From: an uncultured Paracoccaceae bacterium
Lineage (GTDB): Bacteria > Pseudomonadota > Alphaproteobacteria > Rhodobacterales > Rhodobacteraceae
DNA length: 13,208 nt
Assembly: GCA_938038825.1 (NCBI GenBank)
Contig: CALHST010000317.1
Span: forward strand, 1 to 13,208
Direction: 5' to 3'
The notes under the pieces are model-generated. The model was not told the DNA's origin, searched no databases, and saw nothing but the letters and a program-made list of their open reading frames with translations. Numbering within the stretch: position 1 is the first letter of the stretch; every line of letters starts with the position of its first letter. Below, one piece after another: positions 6,314-12,596 of this stretch. The translations under genes and the position numbers were made by a program.

Positions 6314-6389
6314 CGTGAGCTAAAGCTCACCCTACAGGTAAGACATCACCAAACTCTTGAATGGTTCGTAGGGTGAGCTTTAGCTCACG
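6314..6389. repeat. REP/BIME-like pair: perfect 22-bp inverted repeats
   Basis: The segment 6314-6335 is the exact reverse complement of 6368-6389, with 32 bases between. Each copy also contains its own palindrome, GTGAGC and GCTCAC around a four-base TTTA (or TAAA) centre, next to GTAG (CTAC on the other strand) at its inner end. The GTAG tetranucleotide beside a short hairpin is the hallmark of REP elements mobilised by RAYT transposases. Two of them in inverted order form a BIME. The right copy ends one base before the DUF1491 stop codon. No RAYT gene lies in the window. As RNA the pair could form one 22-bp stem or two small hairpins. Confidence 0.75.
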
Positions 6390-6719
6390 TTATGCGAGTC
6401 CGGGTTCATCCAACAGATGACGCCCCAAGCGGTCTTCCACTTCCAAAACCCAAAGATCAGGATCAAAGGATTTTTGCCGTTGAATGCTTGCATCCGCGTC
6501 CTGTTCGGACCCTGAAACCAGCTCTGCCCAGACCTGCGCATTTGAGCCCAAATCGAAGCTGCGCTGAAGCACCCGCGCTTGGCCGTCCAATGTGTTCACT
6601 TTGACCAAAACGGCGCCACCAGTGTCATCCCCATGGGCCGTCACAAACGCCGGTATATCCAACAGACGCAACCGCACTAAATAGGCATCAACCCAAAACC
6701 GCGCGGTCAGGCGTGTCAT
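6390..6719 (-). CDS. DUF1491 family protein
   Basis: This 109-residue protein starts MTRLTARFWVDAYLVRL and contains GGAVLVKVNTLDG, the run QRSFDLGSNAQVWAEL, and a C-terminal FDPDLWVLEVEDRLGRHLLDEPG. This is the full pattern of the DUF1491 family, which is found next to era and recO in alphaproteobacteria. No enzymatic motif is apparent and the molecular function is unknown. The start is ATG 6719, which overlaps the era stop in an ATGA, so translation is probably coupled to era. A longer frame extending to 6779 would add non-homologous sequence inside era and was rejected. The gene ends directly against a REP-like repeat. Confidence 0.93.
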   Translation of the reverse strand: MTRLTARFWVDAYLVRLRLLDIPAFVTAHGDDTGGAVLVKVNTLDGQARVLQRSFDLGSNAQVWAELVSGSEQDADASIQRQKSFDPDLWVLEVEDRLGRHLLDEPGLA

Positions 6720-7627
6720 GCATTTCCGTCCCGGAAATTCAGCCCCATCTCGGAATAGCGCTCGGCCTCTTCCAGCCATTTTTCACGCACTTTGATCTGC
6801 AAGAACAAATGCACTTTGCGCCCCAGGAACTCTTCCAGCTCCAACCGGGCCGCTTGGCTGACCGCTTTGATAGTCTCGCCTTTTTTGCCCAGGATGATGC
6901 CCTTGTGGCCCGCACGCGCCACATAGATCAGTTGATCAATCCGCGCAGACCCGTCTTTGCGTTCTTCCCAGTTCTCAGTTTCCACGGTCAACTGGTACGG
7001 CAATTCCTGATGCAAGCGCAGGGTCAGCTTTTCACGGGTCATTTCCGCCGCGATCATACGCATCGGCAAATCAGCGATTTGGTCCTCCGGGTACAACCAC
7101 GGCCCCGCAGGCATCCGACCTGACAACCATTCGCGTAATTGCTGCACCCCGTGCCCTTTTTCCGCTGAAATCATGAACGTCTCGGCGAAATCAAAGCGTT
7201 CGTTCAAAGCTTGCGTCAGGCCCAGCAACACGGGGGCTTCGACCCGGTCAATCTTGTTGATGGCCAAGGCCACAGTGCGGCCCCGCGACATCTCGCTAAG
7301 CTGTTCTAAAATCCGTTCCACCCCTTGGGTGACACCCCGATGCGCCTCGACCATCAGAACAACCACATCCGCATCAGCAGCCCCGCTCCATGCGGCGGCC
7401 ACCATCGCGCGATCCAAACGACGCCGTGGCGCGAACAATCCAGGCGTGTCCACGAACACAAGTTGGGCATCCCCTTCGATCGCCACACCTCGGATACGCG
7501 CGCGTGTCGTTTGCACTTTATGCGTCACAATCGACACCTTCGCCCCCACCATACGGTTGAGCAAAGTCGACTTACCCGCATTGGGCTCACCGATCAGGGC
7601 GATAAATCCGGCAGATGTTTGGGTCAC
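6716..7627 (-). CDS. era: GTPase Era
   Basis: Era is an essential GTPase that binds the 3' end of 16S rRNA and helps mature the 30S ribosomal subunit. The 303-residue length is typical. All GTPase motifs are present: G1 GEPNAGKST (13-21), G2 around T41, G3 DTPG (60-63), G4 NKID (124-127) and G5 SAEKG (154-158). The C-terminal KH RNA-binding domain carries GKKGETIK around residues 247-254. The start is a GTG at 7627, followed by TQTSAGFIALIGEPNAGKS; the Shine-Dalgarno is weak. The gene follows rnc with 97 bp between and overlaps DUF1491 by four bases. rnc and era are neighbours in many bacteria, which fits their shared role in rRNA maturation. Confidence 0.97.
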   Translation of the reverse strand: MTQTSAGFIALIGEPNAGKSTLLNRMVGAKVSIVTHKVQTTRARIRGVAIEGDAQLVFVDTPGLFAPRRRLDRAMVAAAWSGAADADVVVLMVEAHRGVTQGVERILEQLSEMSRGRTVALAINKIDRVEAPVLLGLTQALNERFDFAETFMISAEKGHGVQQLREWLSGRMPAGPWLYPEDQIADLPMRMIAAEMTREKLTLRLHQELPYQLTVETENWEERKDGSARIDQLIYVARAGHKGIILGKKGETIKAVSQAARLELEEFLGRKVHLFLQIKVREKWLEEAERYSEMGLNFRDGNA

Positions 7628-7658
7628 AAGGACAGCTTTCGATGGATTACAAGGACAG
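7626..7658. repeat. Short direct repeat (10 bp, spaced 23 bp) in the rnc-era gap
   Basis: ACAAGGACAG occurs at 7626-7635 and again at 7649-7658. The second copy continues into a small inverted repeat, GACAG (7654-7658) with CTGTC (7662-7666). This lies at the start of era and in its 97-bp leader. It may be a chance duplication or part of translational control of era. Confidence 0.35.
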
Positions 7659-7724
7659 AAGCTGTCGCACTACGGCGCGCCAGAGGTCACGTCAAGCGTA
7701 AGCACTGTTTATGAGAGCGTCCCG

Positions 7725-8411
7725 TCAGCTGTCCCCGGCCACTTGCGCCAGCAATGCCTTGGCGGCAGATTGCTCGGCCTGTCGTTTGGAACCTGCGCTT
7801 GCGGCGGCTTCTTCGCCGGAAGACAACCGTGCTGTTATTTCAAAAACCGGGGCATGATCTGGCCCTGACCGGGCCGTTTGTTCATATTTCGGGGGCTGCA
7901 ATCCGCGCGCTTGGGCCCATTCTTGCAACGTGGTTTTTGCATCTCGCGCATCGGATTCAACCCGCGTGATGCGATCCCCCCACAAGCGCAAGACAAACGC
8001 CTTGGCCACGTCAAACCCAGCATCCAGATACACAGCCGCAATAACCGCTTCCATCGCGTCGCCCAGCAACGCCATCTTTCGACGCCCCCCAGACAGCATT
8101 TCAGACCGCCCAAGCCGCAAGACTTCGCCAATGTCGATCTGAACGGCAACATCCGCACAGGTTTCCTTGCGCACCAACGCATTGAAACGCGGGGCCAATT
8201 GGCCTTCCGCGGCGTCAAGATCCTGCGCCAGCAACGCTTCGGCCATCACAAGGCCCAGCACCCGGTCACCCAGAAATTCCAAACGTTGGTTATCGCTGCG
8301 CGCAGGCGTGGACACAGACGCATGTGTCACGGCCTCGATCAGCAAAGCAGGCTGCGCGAACTCGTGCCCAATCCGGGCCGAAAAATTCTTCAGCTCAGAC
8401 GATAGCTTCAC
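7725..8411 (-). CDS. rnc: Ribonuclease III
   Basis: RNase III cleaves double-stranded RNA, including the rRNA precursor and some mRNAs, using Mg2+. The 228-residue product carries the family signature NQRLEFLGDRVLGL (41-54), with metal-binding and catalytic residues E45, D49, D118 and E121 in their expected places. A C-terminal double-stranded RNA-binding domain (about 157-225) includes KTTLQEWAQARG and the SKRQAEQSAAKALL helix. The GTG start at 8411 overlaps the lepB stop in GTGA, a coupled start; a longer frame from 8444 lies inside lepB and lacks homology. The gene is central to a block that contains a possible RNase III target in the inverted pair at 6314-6389. Confidence 0.97.
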   Translation of the reverse strand: MKLSSELKNFSARIGHEFAQPALLIEAVTHASVSTPARSDNQRLEFLGDRVLGLVMAEALLAQDLDAAEGQLAPRFNALVRKETCADVAVQIDIGEVLRLGRSEMLSGGRRKMALLGDAMEAVIAAVYLDAGFDVAKAFVLRLWGDRITRVESDARDAKTTLQEWAQARGLQPPKYEQTARSGPDHAPVFEITARLSSGEEAAASAGSKRQAEQSAAKALLAQVAGDS

Positions 8412-9253
8412 TCGATTCCCTTGAAATAGCGGTCCGAACGCCACGACCAGAAGAACAACATCGACCCGCCCGAGGACGAGAACATGATACGATCTGCACG
8501 TCCGATAAGGTTCTCGTATGGAACAAACCCAACCCCACCGGCAGACCGCGCAAAGCGGCTGTCCAAAGAGTTGTCACGGTTATCACCGATAAAGAAGTAA
8601 TGCCCATCAGGCACGGTAAAGATGCCTGTATTGTCCGACGGGCGATTGCCGATATTCAGAACTGCGAAACTTTTGCCATTTGGCAGGGTTTCAATCATGC
8701 GCGATTTTTCGCAGGACGCACCCAAACCAACAGGCCCGTTTTCACAGCGCGGTTGTTGGCGTTGCGATCCCTGGAATTCCATCACTTCGCTGAACGCGCC
8801 GCTGGGTTCTTGGGGAACAGGTACGTCGTTGATGATCACTTGTCCTGCAGTGACCTGGATCCTGTCACCCGGCAATCCCATCAAACGTTTGATATAGTCG
8901 CGCCCTGACACTGGATGCCGGAACACAACCACATCACCGCGCTCTGGGTCTCCGCCCCAAAACCGGGAGTTCTCTCCGTCCAGAAATCCGCAAATATCTT
9001 TGGAATCGACGTTAATGCCGAACCGCGGAACAATCACGCTGGGACAGGACGCATAGGAATAGCCATAGGCCATTTTGTTGACGAATAGAAAATCACCGAT
9101 CAACAGCGTCTCTTTCATGGATCCCGAGGGAATCCAAAACGGTTGATAAAATAACGTCCTGAAGATGCCGGCGATCAACAGGGCATAGACCACTGTCTTG
9201 ATCGTTTCGATGATTCCACCGCCCGTTTTTTCTTTGCCAGTCTGTTCTGCCAT
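8408..9253 (-). CDS. lepB: Signal peptidase I
   Basis: LepB removes signal peptides from exported proteins at the outer face of the inner membrane. The 281-residue protein has an N-terminal membrane anchor (about residues 16-36) followed by FWIPSGSMKETLLIGD with the nucleophile Ser45, and DYIKRLMGLPGD with the general base Lys122. A C-terminal GDNRDNSLDSR motif marks the conserved box E region. The Cys pairs around residues 70/88 and in PRCENGPVGLGASC lie on the periplasmic side and could form disulfides. The ATG at 9253 has AAAGG upstream. It sits between acpS (72-bp gap with a hairpin) and rnc (4-bp overlap), the usual alphaproteobacterial order. Its substrates would include the exported protein encoded at 1910-3034. 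Confidence 0.97.
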   Translation of the reverse strand: MAEQTGKEKTGGGIIETIKTVVYALLIAGIFRTLFYQPFWIPSGSMKETLLIGDFLFVNKMAYGYSYASCPSVIVPRFGINVDSKDICGFLDGENSRFWGGDPERGDVVVFRHPVSGRDYIKRLMGLPGDRIQVTAGQVIINDVPVPQEPSGAFSEVMEFQGSQRQQPRCENGPVGLGASCEKSRMIETLPNGKSFAVLNIGNRPSDNTGIFTVPDGHYFFIGDNRDNSLDSRFARSAGGVGFVPYENLIGRADRIMFSSSGGSMLFFWSWRSDRYFKGIE

Positions 9254-9275
9254 GTCGGGCCCGCCTTTGCCTGCT

Positions 9276-9298
9276 CACAGGCTACATGAAAGCCTGTG
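9276..9298 (-). repeat. 8-bp hairpin in the acpS-lepB gap
   Basis: CACAGGCT (9276-9283) pairs perfectly with AGCCTGTG (9291-9298) around a 7-base loop, 22 bases before the lepB start. Read on the minus strand, no U-tract follows, so it is not a normal terminator. It may limit or regulate read-through into lepB, or affect its ribosome binding. A perfect 10-bp palindrome, GCGCTAGCGC (9312-9321), lies beside it, just after the acpS stop. Confidence 0.5.
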
Positions 9299-9325
9299 CC
9301 TATGGTGTCAAGCGCTAGCGCCCGT

Positions 9326-9733
9326 CTAATCTTTCACATTTGGCTGGGCGTCTATGACCACAAAGGCCTGCGCCCACGGGTGATCGTCTGTCAATGTCAC
9401 ATGGATGATCGCGGAATGGCCCGCTGGGGTCATCTGATCCAGTCGATCTTTTGCCCAGCCCGTGAGGTGCATCACCGGTTGCCCTGTGTCTAAGTTGGAC
9501 ACCGCCATGTCCTTCCACGAGATCCCCATGCGCAATCCTGTGCCCAACGCCTTAGAGCACGCCTCTTTTGCAGCCCATCGTTTGGCATAGGTCCCCGCCA
9601 CGTCTTTGCGCCGTTCCGCTTTGCGTTGCTCGACCTCGGTGAAAACCCGGTTGCGGAACCGGTCGCCAAATCGGTCAAGGGTGCCTTGAATACGCTCGAT
9701 ATTCGCCAGATCTGTGCCGATACCCAGGATCAT
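9326..9733 (-). CDS. acpS: Holo-[acyl-carrier-protein] synthase
   Basis: AcpS transfers the 4'-phosphopantetheine arm of CoA to acyl carrier protein, which is needed for fatty acid synthesis. At 135 residues it is within the usual range of about 120-140. The N-terminal MILGIGTDLANIERI contains the metal-binding Asp8. RWAAKEACSKALGTG (53-66) contains the second signature with Glu57. It starts at ATG 9733, which overlaps the lysE-type stop in ATGA. It is a normal neighbour of lepB and pdxJ in alphaproteobacteria, but here three small genes separate it from pdxJ. Confidence 0.96.
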   Translation of the reverse strand: MILGIGTDLANIERIQGTLDRFGDRFRNRVFTEVEQRKAERRKDVAGTYAKRWAAKEACSKALGTGLRMGISWKDMAVSNLDTGQPVMHLTGWAKDRLDQMTPAGHSAIIHVTLTDDHPWAQAFVVIDAQPNVKD

Positions 9734-10353
9734 TGCAGGCGCGCCGTCAGGATTTGGAACGAAGCCACACCAAAGAACGCGGCAAACACCCCGTCAAACC
9801 AACGGCGCGCTTTGGCATAGCTGCGCACAACACGTTCCGAGGAAAACAAAATCGCATATCCCAGAAAAACGAAAATGGACCCTGTATAAAGGGCCAGAAA
9901 ATACCCGAATAAAACACCCGGTGTTGGCTCTGGCGGTGCAATAATCGCATAAATCGACCCCCACCCCAGCACAGCCTTGGGATTGGTGATGTGAATCGCA
10001 GCACCTTTGGCGAATAATGTGCGGGCGCTTCCAGAAAACGGCGTCCCGATCACAGCCGCACCCGGTGTCAATGCCCGCCGTAAAGCCTTTAGCGCAAGCC
10101 AGCCCAGATATGCGGCCCCGGCATAGCGTATGATCTCAAACACCCATGCATTGGTCAGCATGATCGCCGACAATCCCAAAGCCGCCGCAATGCCCCATGT
10201 GGCCGACCCTGCCAAAATGCCAAGGGCAAAGATCACTGCGGGGCGCCGGCCTTCGGACATCGCTGTGCCTGCAATACCCAACGTGGCAGGCCCCGGAGAG
10301 CCCCCTGCCAACAGCCAAGCAAACCAAATTGCGATGAACTGTGCCGAAATCAT
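9730..10353 (-). CDS. LysE/RhtB-type amino acid exporter
   Basis: This 207-residue inner-membrane protein has about six hydrophobic segments, the length and pattern of the LysE/RhtB export family. The conserved N-terminal loop LLAGGSPGPATLGIAGTAMSEGRR (residues about 15-38) is the family signature, and ITNPKAVLGWGS (121-132) is the second conserved region. It probably exports an amino acid or amino acid derivative; the substrate cannot be read from sequence. It starts at ATG 10353, 18 bp after the Dabb gene, and its stop overlaps the acpS start by four bases. It is inserted in an otherwise housekeeping block. Confidence 0.93.
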   Translation of the reverse strand: MISAQFIAIWFAWLLAGGSPGPATLGIAGTAMSEGRRPAVIFALGILAGSATWGIAAALGLSAIMLTNAWVFEIIRYAGAAYLGWLALKALRRALTPGAAVIGTPFSGSARTLFAKGAAIHITNPKAVLGWGSIYAIIAPPEPTPGVLFGYFLALYTGSIFVFLGYAILFSSERVVRSYAKARRWFDGVFAAFFGVASFQILTARLQ

Positions 10354-10371
10354 TGGCGCGTCGCCCCCAAA

Positions 10372-10692
10372 TTAACCCGCACTGGGCACATCCAAATCAA
10401 ACACCATAATGCCTGCGGGCCCATTGGTGCACTGCGCAACCAGCCGCCCACCCAATGCCTTATGCTTTGGGTGATCTGCGTAAATCTGCAACGCCTCTGC
10501 ATCTTCGAAATCAATCGTAAACCCAGACGCAAAACCGCGCGACTTGCCCTCAAAATCCCGGTTTGGCCCAGCCACGAAACCCGATGTGTTCGCCAGCCCA
10601 TCACACAGCGCGGCCAATCCATCAAATACAGACGCGAACTCAACCGGGTCATGATCGGGTCGAACATTCAGAAAAACACAATGGCGGATCAT
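10372..10692 (-). CDS. Dabb (stress-responsive alpha/beta-barrel) family protein
   Basis: This 106-residue protein matches the small dimeric ferredoxin-like Dabb fold: MIRHCVFLNVRP at the N-terminus, a central FASGFTIDFEDAEALQIY strand-helix pattern, and YADHPKHKALG (71-81) with the H-P-x-H feature. Members have varied or unknown functions, from stress response to small-molecule enzymes. I see no clear active site. The gene begins at ATG 10692, nine bases after the upstream membrane protein gene, and precedes lysE by 18 bp, so it is probably part of the same transcript. Family confidence is good; function is open. Confidence 0.88.
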   Translation of the reverse strand: MIRHCVFLNVRPDHDPVEFASVFDGLAALCDGLANTSGFVAGPNRDFEGKSRGFASGFTIDFEDAEALQIYADHPKHKALGGRLVAQCTNGPAGIMVFDLDVPSAG

Positions 10693-10701
10693 GATCGCTT
10701 T

Positions 10702-11175
10702 CTATTCGCTGCTGTCTTCTTCGGCCGCACGCGCTTGCTTCTTTGCTTCCACCTTAAAGTGTTGACGCGCACCAAGCCCAAAGAACAGGCGCCCCAACAG
10801 CAGAAACAACCCAAACAGCAACGACAGCAAAACCACGGCGATCAATTGGCCCCGCAACGTTAGTAACGCCGAAATCGCGTCGAAATTGATGACCAAAAGG
10901 ATCGCCGCAAGAAACACGCTGATAAGCCAGCCTAAGACCGACATATAACGTGCTGCTTGCCAGGCCTCTCCACTCTTTGGCAGGCGGCCTTCTGTTTCCG
11001 CGAAGTGGGCACCTTGAATCTGCGCCGCAATCATCATCGGAATGATCATCGTTGCCGAGGAGTTCAGATTGATCCCCACCAGCAATTGCAGCCCCGTCAG
11101 TAAAATGGGCAAACTGATCGCCAAACCAACGAACCAAATCAAGAACCGTCGATATTGCGACAACGCATAGATCAC
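10702..11175 (-). CDS. Small membrane protein, probable ABZJ_00895 family
   Basis: This predicts 157 residues with transmembrane segments near residues 11-34, 79-97 and 108-132, and a charged C-terminal tail ending AEEDSSE. The pattern GINLNSSATMIIPMMIAAQIQG, followed by F-x-x-x-x-G-R-x-P-K-S-G-E-A-W-Q-A-A, resembles the uncharacterised ABZJ_00895 membrane family. I recognise this from memory and could not test it. Function is unknown. It starts at GTG 11175, overlapping the pdxJ stop in GTGA, so translation is probably coupled to pdxJ. Confidence 0.8.
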   Translation of the reverse strand: MIYALSQYRRFLIWFVGLAISLPILLTGLQLLVGINLNSSATMIIPMMIAAQIQGAHFAETEGRLPKSGEAWQAARYMSVLGWLISVFLAAILLVINFDAISALLTLRGQLIAVVLLSLLFGLFLLLGRLFFGLGARQHFKVEAKKQARAAEEDSSE

Positions 11176-11912
11176 GCCCGCGCACCGTCCATCAAACGGC
11201 GCATCTCTTGAATTGCGGGCTGAAGCCCCAGAAAAATCGCCTCGCCAATCAGGAAATGCCCAATGTTCAACTCGCGTACTTCAGGGAATTTTGCCACTGG
11301 CTCCACAGTTTCATAGGTCAGCCCATGTCCCACATGAACCTCTAATCCCAAACTATGGGCAAATGTGCTCATCTCGCGCATCGCCTCCAGCTCGCGGTCG
11401 CGGTCCTCGAACCGTCCTTCGTGATGCGCATCGCAATACGCGCCCGAGTGCAGTTCAATCACTTGCGCACCGATCCGATGCGCGGCTTCGATTTGGCGAA
11501 TGTCTGCCGCGATAAAGATCGAAACCCGGCAGCCCGCATCCCGCAACGGGGCGATGAAATGCGCCAGACGGTTTTCCTCCCGCGCCACTTCCAAACCGCC
11601 TTCCGTTGTCCGTTCTTCCCGCTTTTCGGGCACGATGCAAACTGCATGGGGTTTGTGACGCAACGCGATGTTTTGCATCTCTTCCGTTGCTGCCATCTCA
11701 AAGTTCAGTGGAACGGTCAACGTATCCATCAGCTGTTCGATATCTGCATCCGCGATGTGCCGGCGATCTTCGCGAAGATGTGCTGTGATGCCATCTGCGC
11801 CCGCCTCTTCTGCCAGACGCGCCGCACGAATGGGGTCAGGCGTATCACCGCCGCGCGCATTGCGCACTGTAGCCACGTGATCAATATTGACACCCAATCT
11901 CAGCTTTTCCAT
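11172..11912 (-). CDS. pdxJ: Pyridoxine 5'-phosphate synthase
   Basis: PdxJ condenses 1-deoxyxylulose 5-phosphate with 3-amino-2-oxopropyl phosphate to make pyridoxine 5'-phosphate, the last ring-forming step of the DXP-dependent vitamin B6 pathway. The 246-residue TIM barrel shows NIDHVATVRNAR (9-20), ITAHLREDRRHI (42-53, with His45), NFEMAAT (70-76, Glu72), VIELHSG (151-157, Glu153) and VGHGL (194-198, His196), so all expected active-site regions are present. A GGGGGAG Shine-Dalgarno lies inside the DUF2062 stop region, just before ATG 11912. Its position between rsh-DUF2062 and acpS is standard for the order. Confidence 0.97.
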   Translation of the reverse strand: MEKLRLGVNIDHVATVRNARGGDTPDPIRAARLAEEAGADGITAHLREDRRHIADADIEQLMDTLTVPLNFEMAATEEMQNIALRHKPHAVCIVPEKREERTTEGGLEVAREENRLAHFIAPLRDAGCRVSIFIAADIRQIEAAHRIGAQVIELHSGAYCDAHHEGRFEDRDRELEAMREMSTFAHSLGLEVHVGHGLTYETVEPVAKFPEVRELNIGHFLIGEAIFLGLQPAIQEMRRLMDGARA

Positions 11913-11916
11913 GGAC

Positions 11917-12579
11917 TCACTCCCCCGGATGGTCTGCTTTCATCTTTTTGGCGGCTGCAGCCTTTGCCTTCAAGGCCTCAAATTTCGCCTTGATCAAACC
12001 TTTGCGCCGCTTCTGATACGCCCGGATCACCGGGGTGGACAGGTAAAAACAGACGGTCGCGGCGATAACCCCCGGGATCATCCCACCAACCAAATAGGGA
12101 AAGAACACGTCGTCATAAAACTGCTCTAGTCCCGTCCAATCGGCCTTTTCCTCATCAAACAAGGAAAAGAAATTGTGTGTCAGATCCCGCCACGCATCAA
12201 CGAACGCCCCCCCGAACGAGGCTTTCTCCTCCTCGTCCAGCTTGGATCCCAACAACCAATGCCCCGTCTGCAGGGAAATCACCCCAATCGGCAAATAGGT
12301 GAGCGGATTGCCAAAAAACGTGGCCATCAACGACGCCAAAACGTTTCCGCGCATCACAAACGCAATAAACGCCGCCACAAAGAAATGCAGACCATAGAAC
12401 GGTGTAAAGGTCGTAAAAACCCCAGCCCAAATGCCCCGCGCAATGCGTTCCGGGCTGTCGGGCAACCGGCGGACCCGATGTTTGACGTACAAAAAAGCAC
12501 GGCTCCAACCGCCACGAGGCCAAACAAACTCTTGCAGGGTGCGCCACATGGGCCGTCTATCCCGCCGTTTGAAAACCAC
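11917..12579 (-). CDS. DUF2062 membrane protein
   Basis: This 220-residue protein has an N-terminal cationic segment, then GIWAGVFTTFTPFYGLHFFVAAFIAFVMRGN (49-79) and a glycine/proline-rich FFGNPLTYLPIG helix (88-99). This is the DUF2062 core. A third hydrophobic region lies near residues 161-185, and the tail from about 189 is Lys/Ala-rich, presumably cytoplasmic. Its function is unknown. DUF2062 commonly lies between rsh and pdxJ in alphaproteobacteria. The GTG start at 12579 is 17 bp after the rsh stop. A four-base gap to pdxJ, with the pdxJ Shine-Dalgarno overlapping this gene's end, implies coupling. Confidence 0.93.
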   Translation of the reverse strand: MVFKRRDRRPMWRTLQEFVWPRGGWSRAFLYVKHRVRRLPDSPERIARGIWAGVFTTFTPFYGLHFFVAAFIAFVMRGNVLASLMATFFGNPLTYLPIGVISLQTGHWLLGSKLDEEEKASFGGAFVDAWRDLTHNFFSLFDEEKADWTGLEQFYDDVFFPYLVGGMIPGVIAATVCFYLSTPVIRAYQKRRKGLIKAKFEALKAKAAAAKKMKADHPGE

Positions 12580-12596
12580 TATGCCGCCGTCCTAGC

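Noticed and set aside
6314..6389. Rho-independent terminator after DUF1491
   Set aside because: The stem is long enough but no U-tract follows on either strand, and the internal GTAG palindromes fit a REP pair better.
6720..6779. Longer DUF1491 start inside era
   Set aside because: ATG 6719 overlaps the era stop in ATGA and begins with the conserved family N-terminus; the extension is era sequence read in another frame.
7173..7868. Plus-strand open frame (231 codons) opposite era and the start of the rnc region
   Set aside because: It lies over unmistakable era and rnc sequence, has a Ser/Arg-rich composition typical of shadow frames and shows no domain.
11355..11993. Plus-strand open frame (212 codons) opposite pdxJ and DUF2062
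   Set aside because: It is antisense to two well-supported genes with no start signal; considered spurious.
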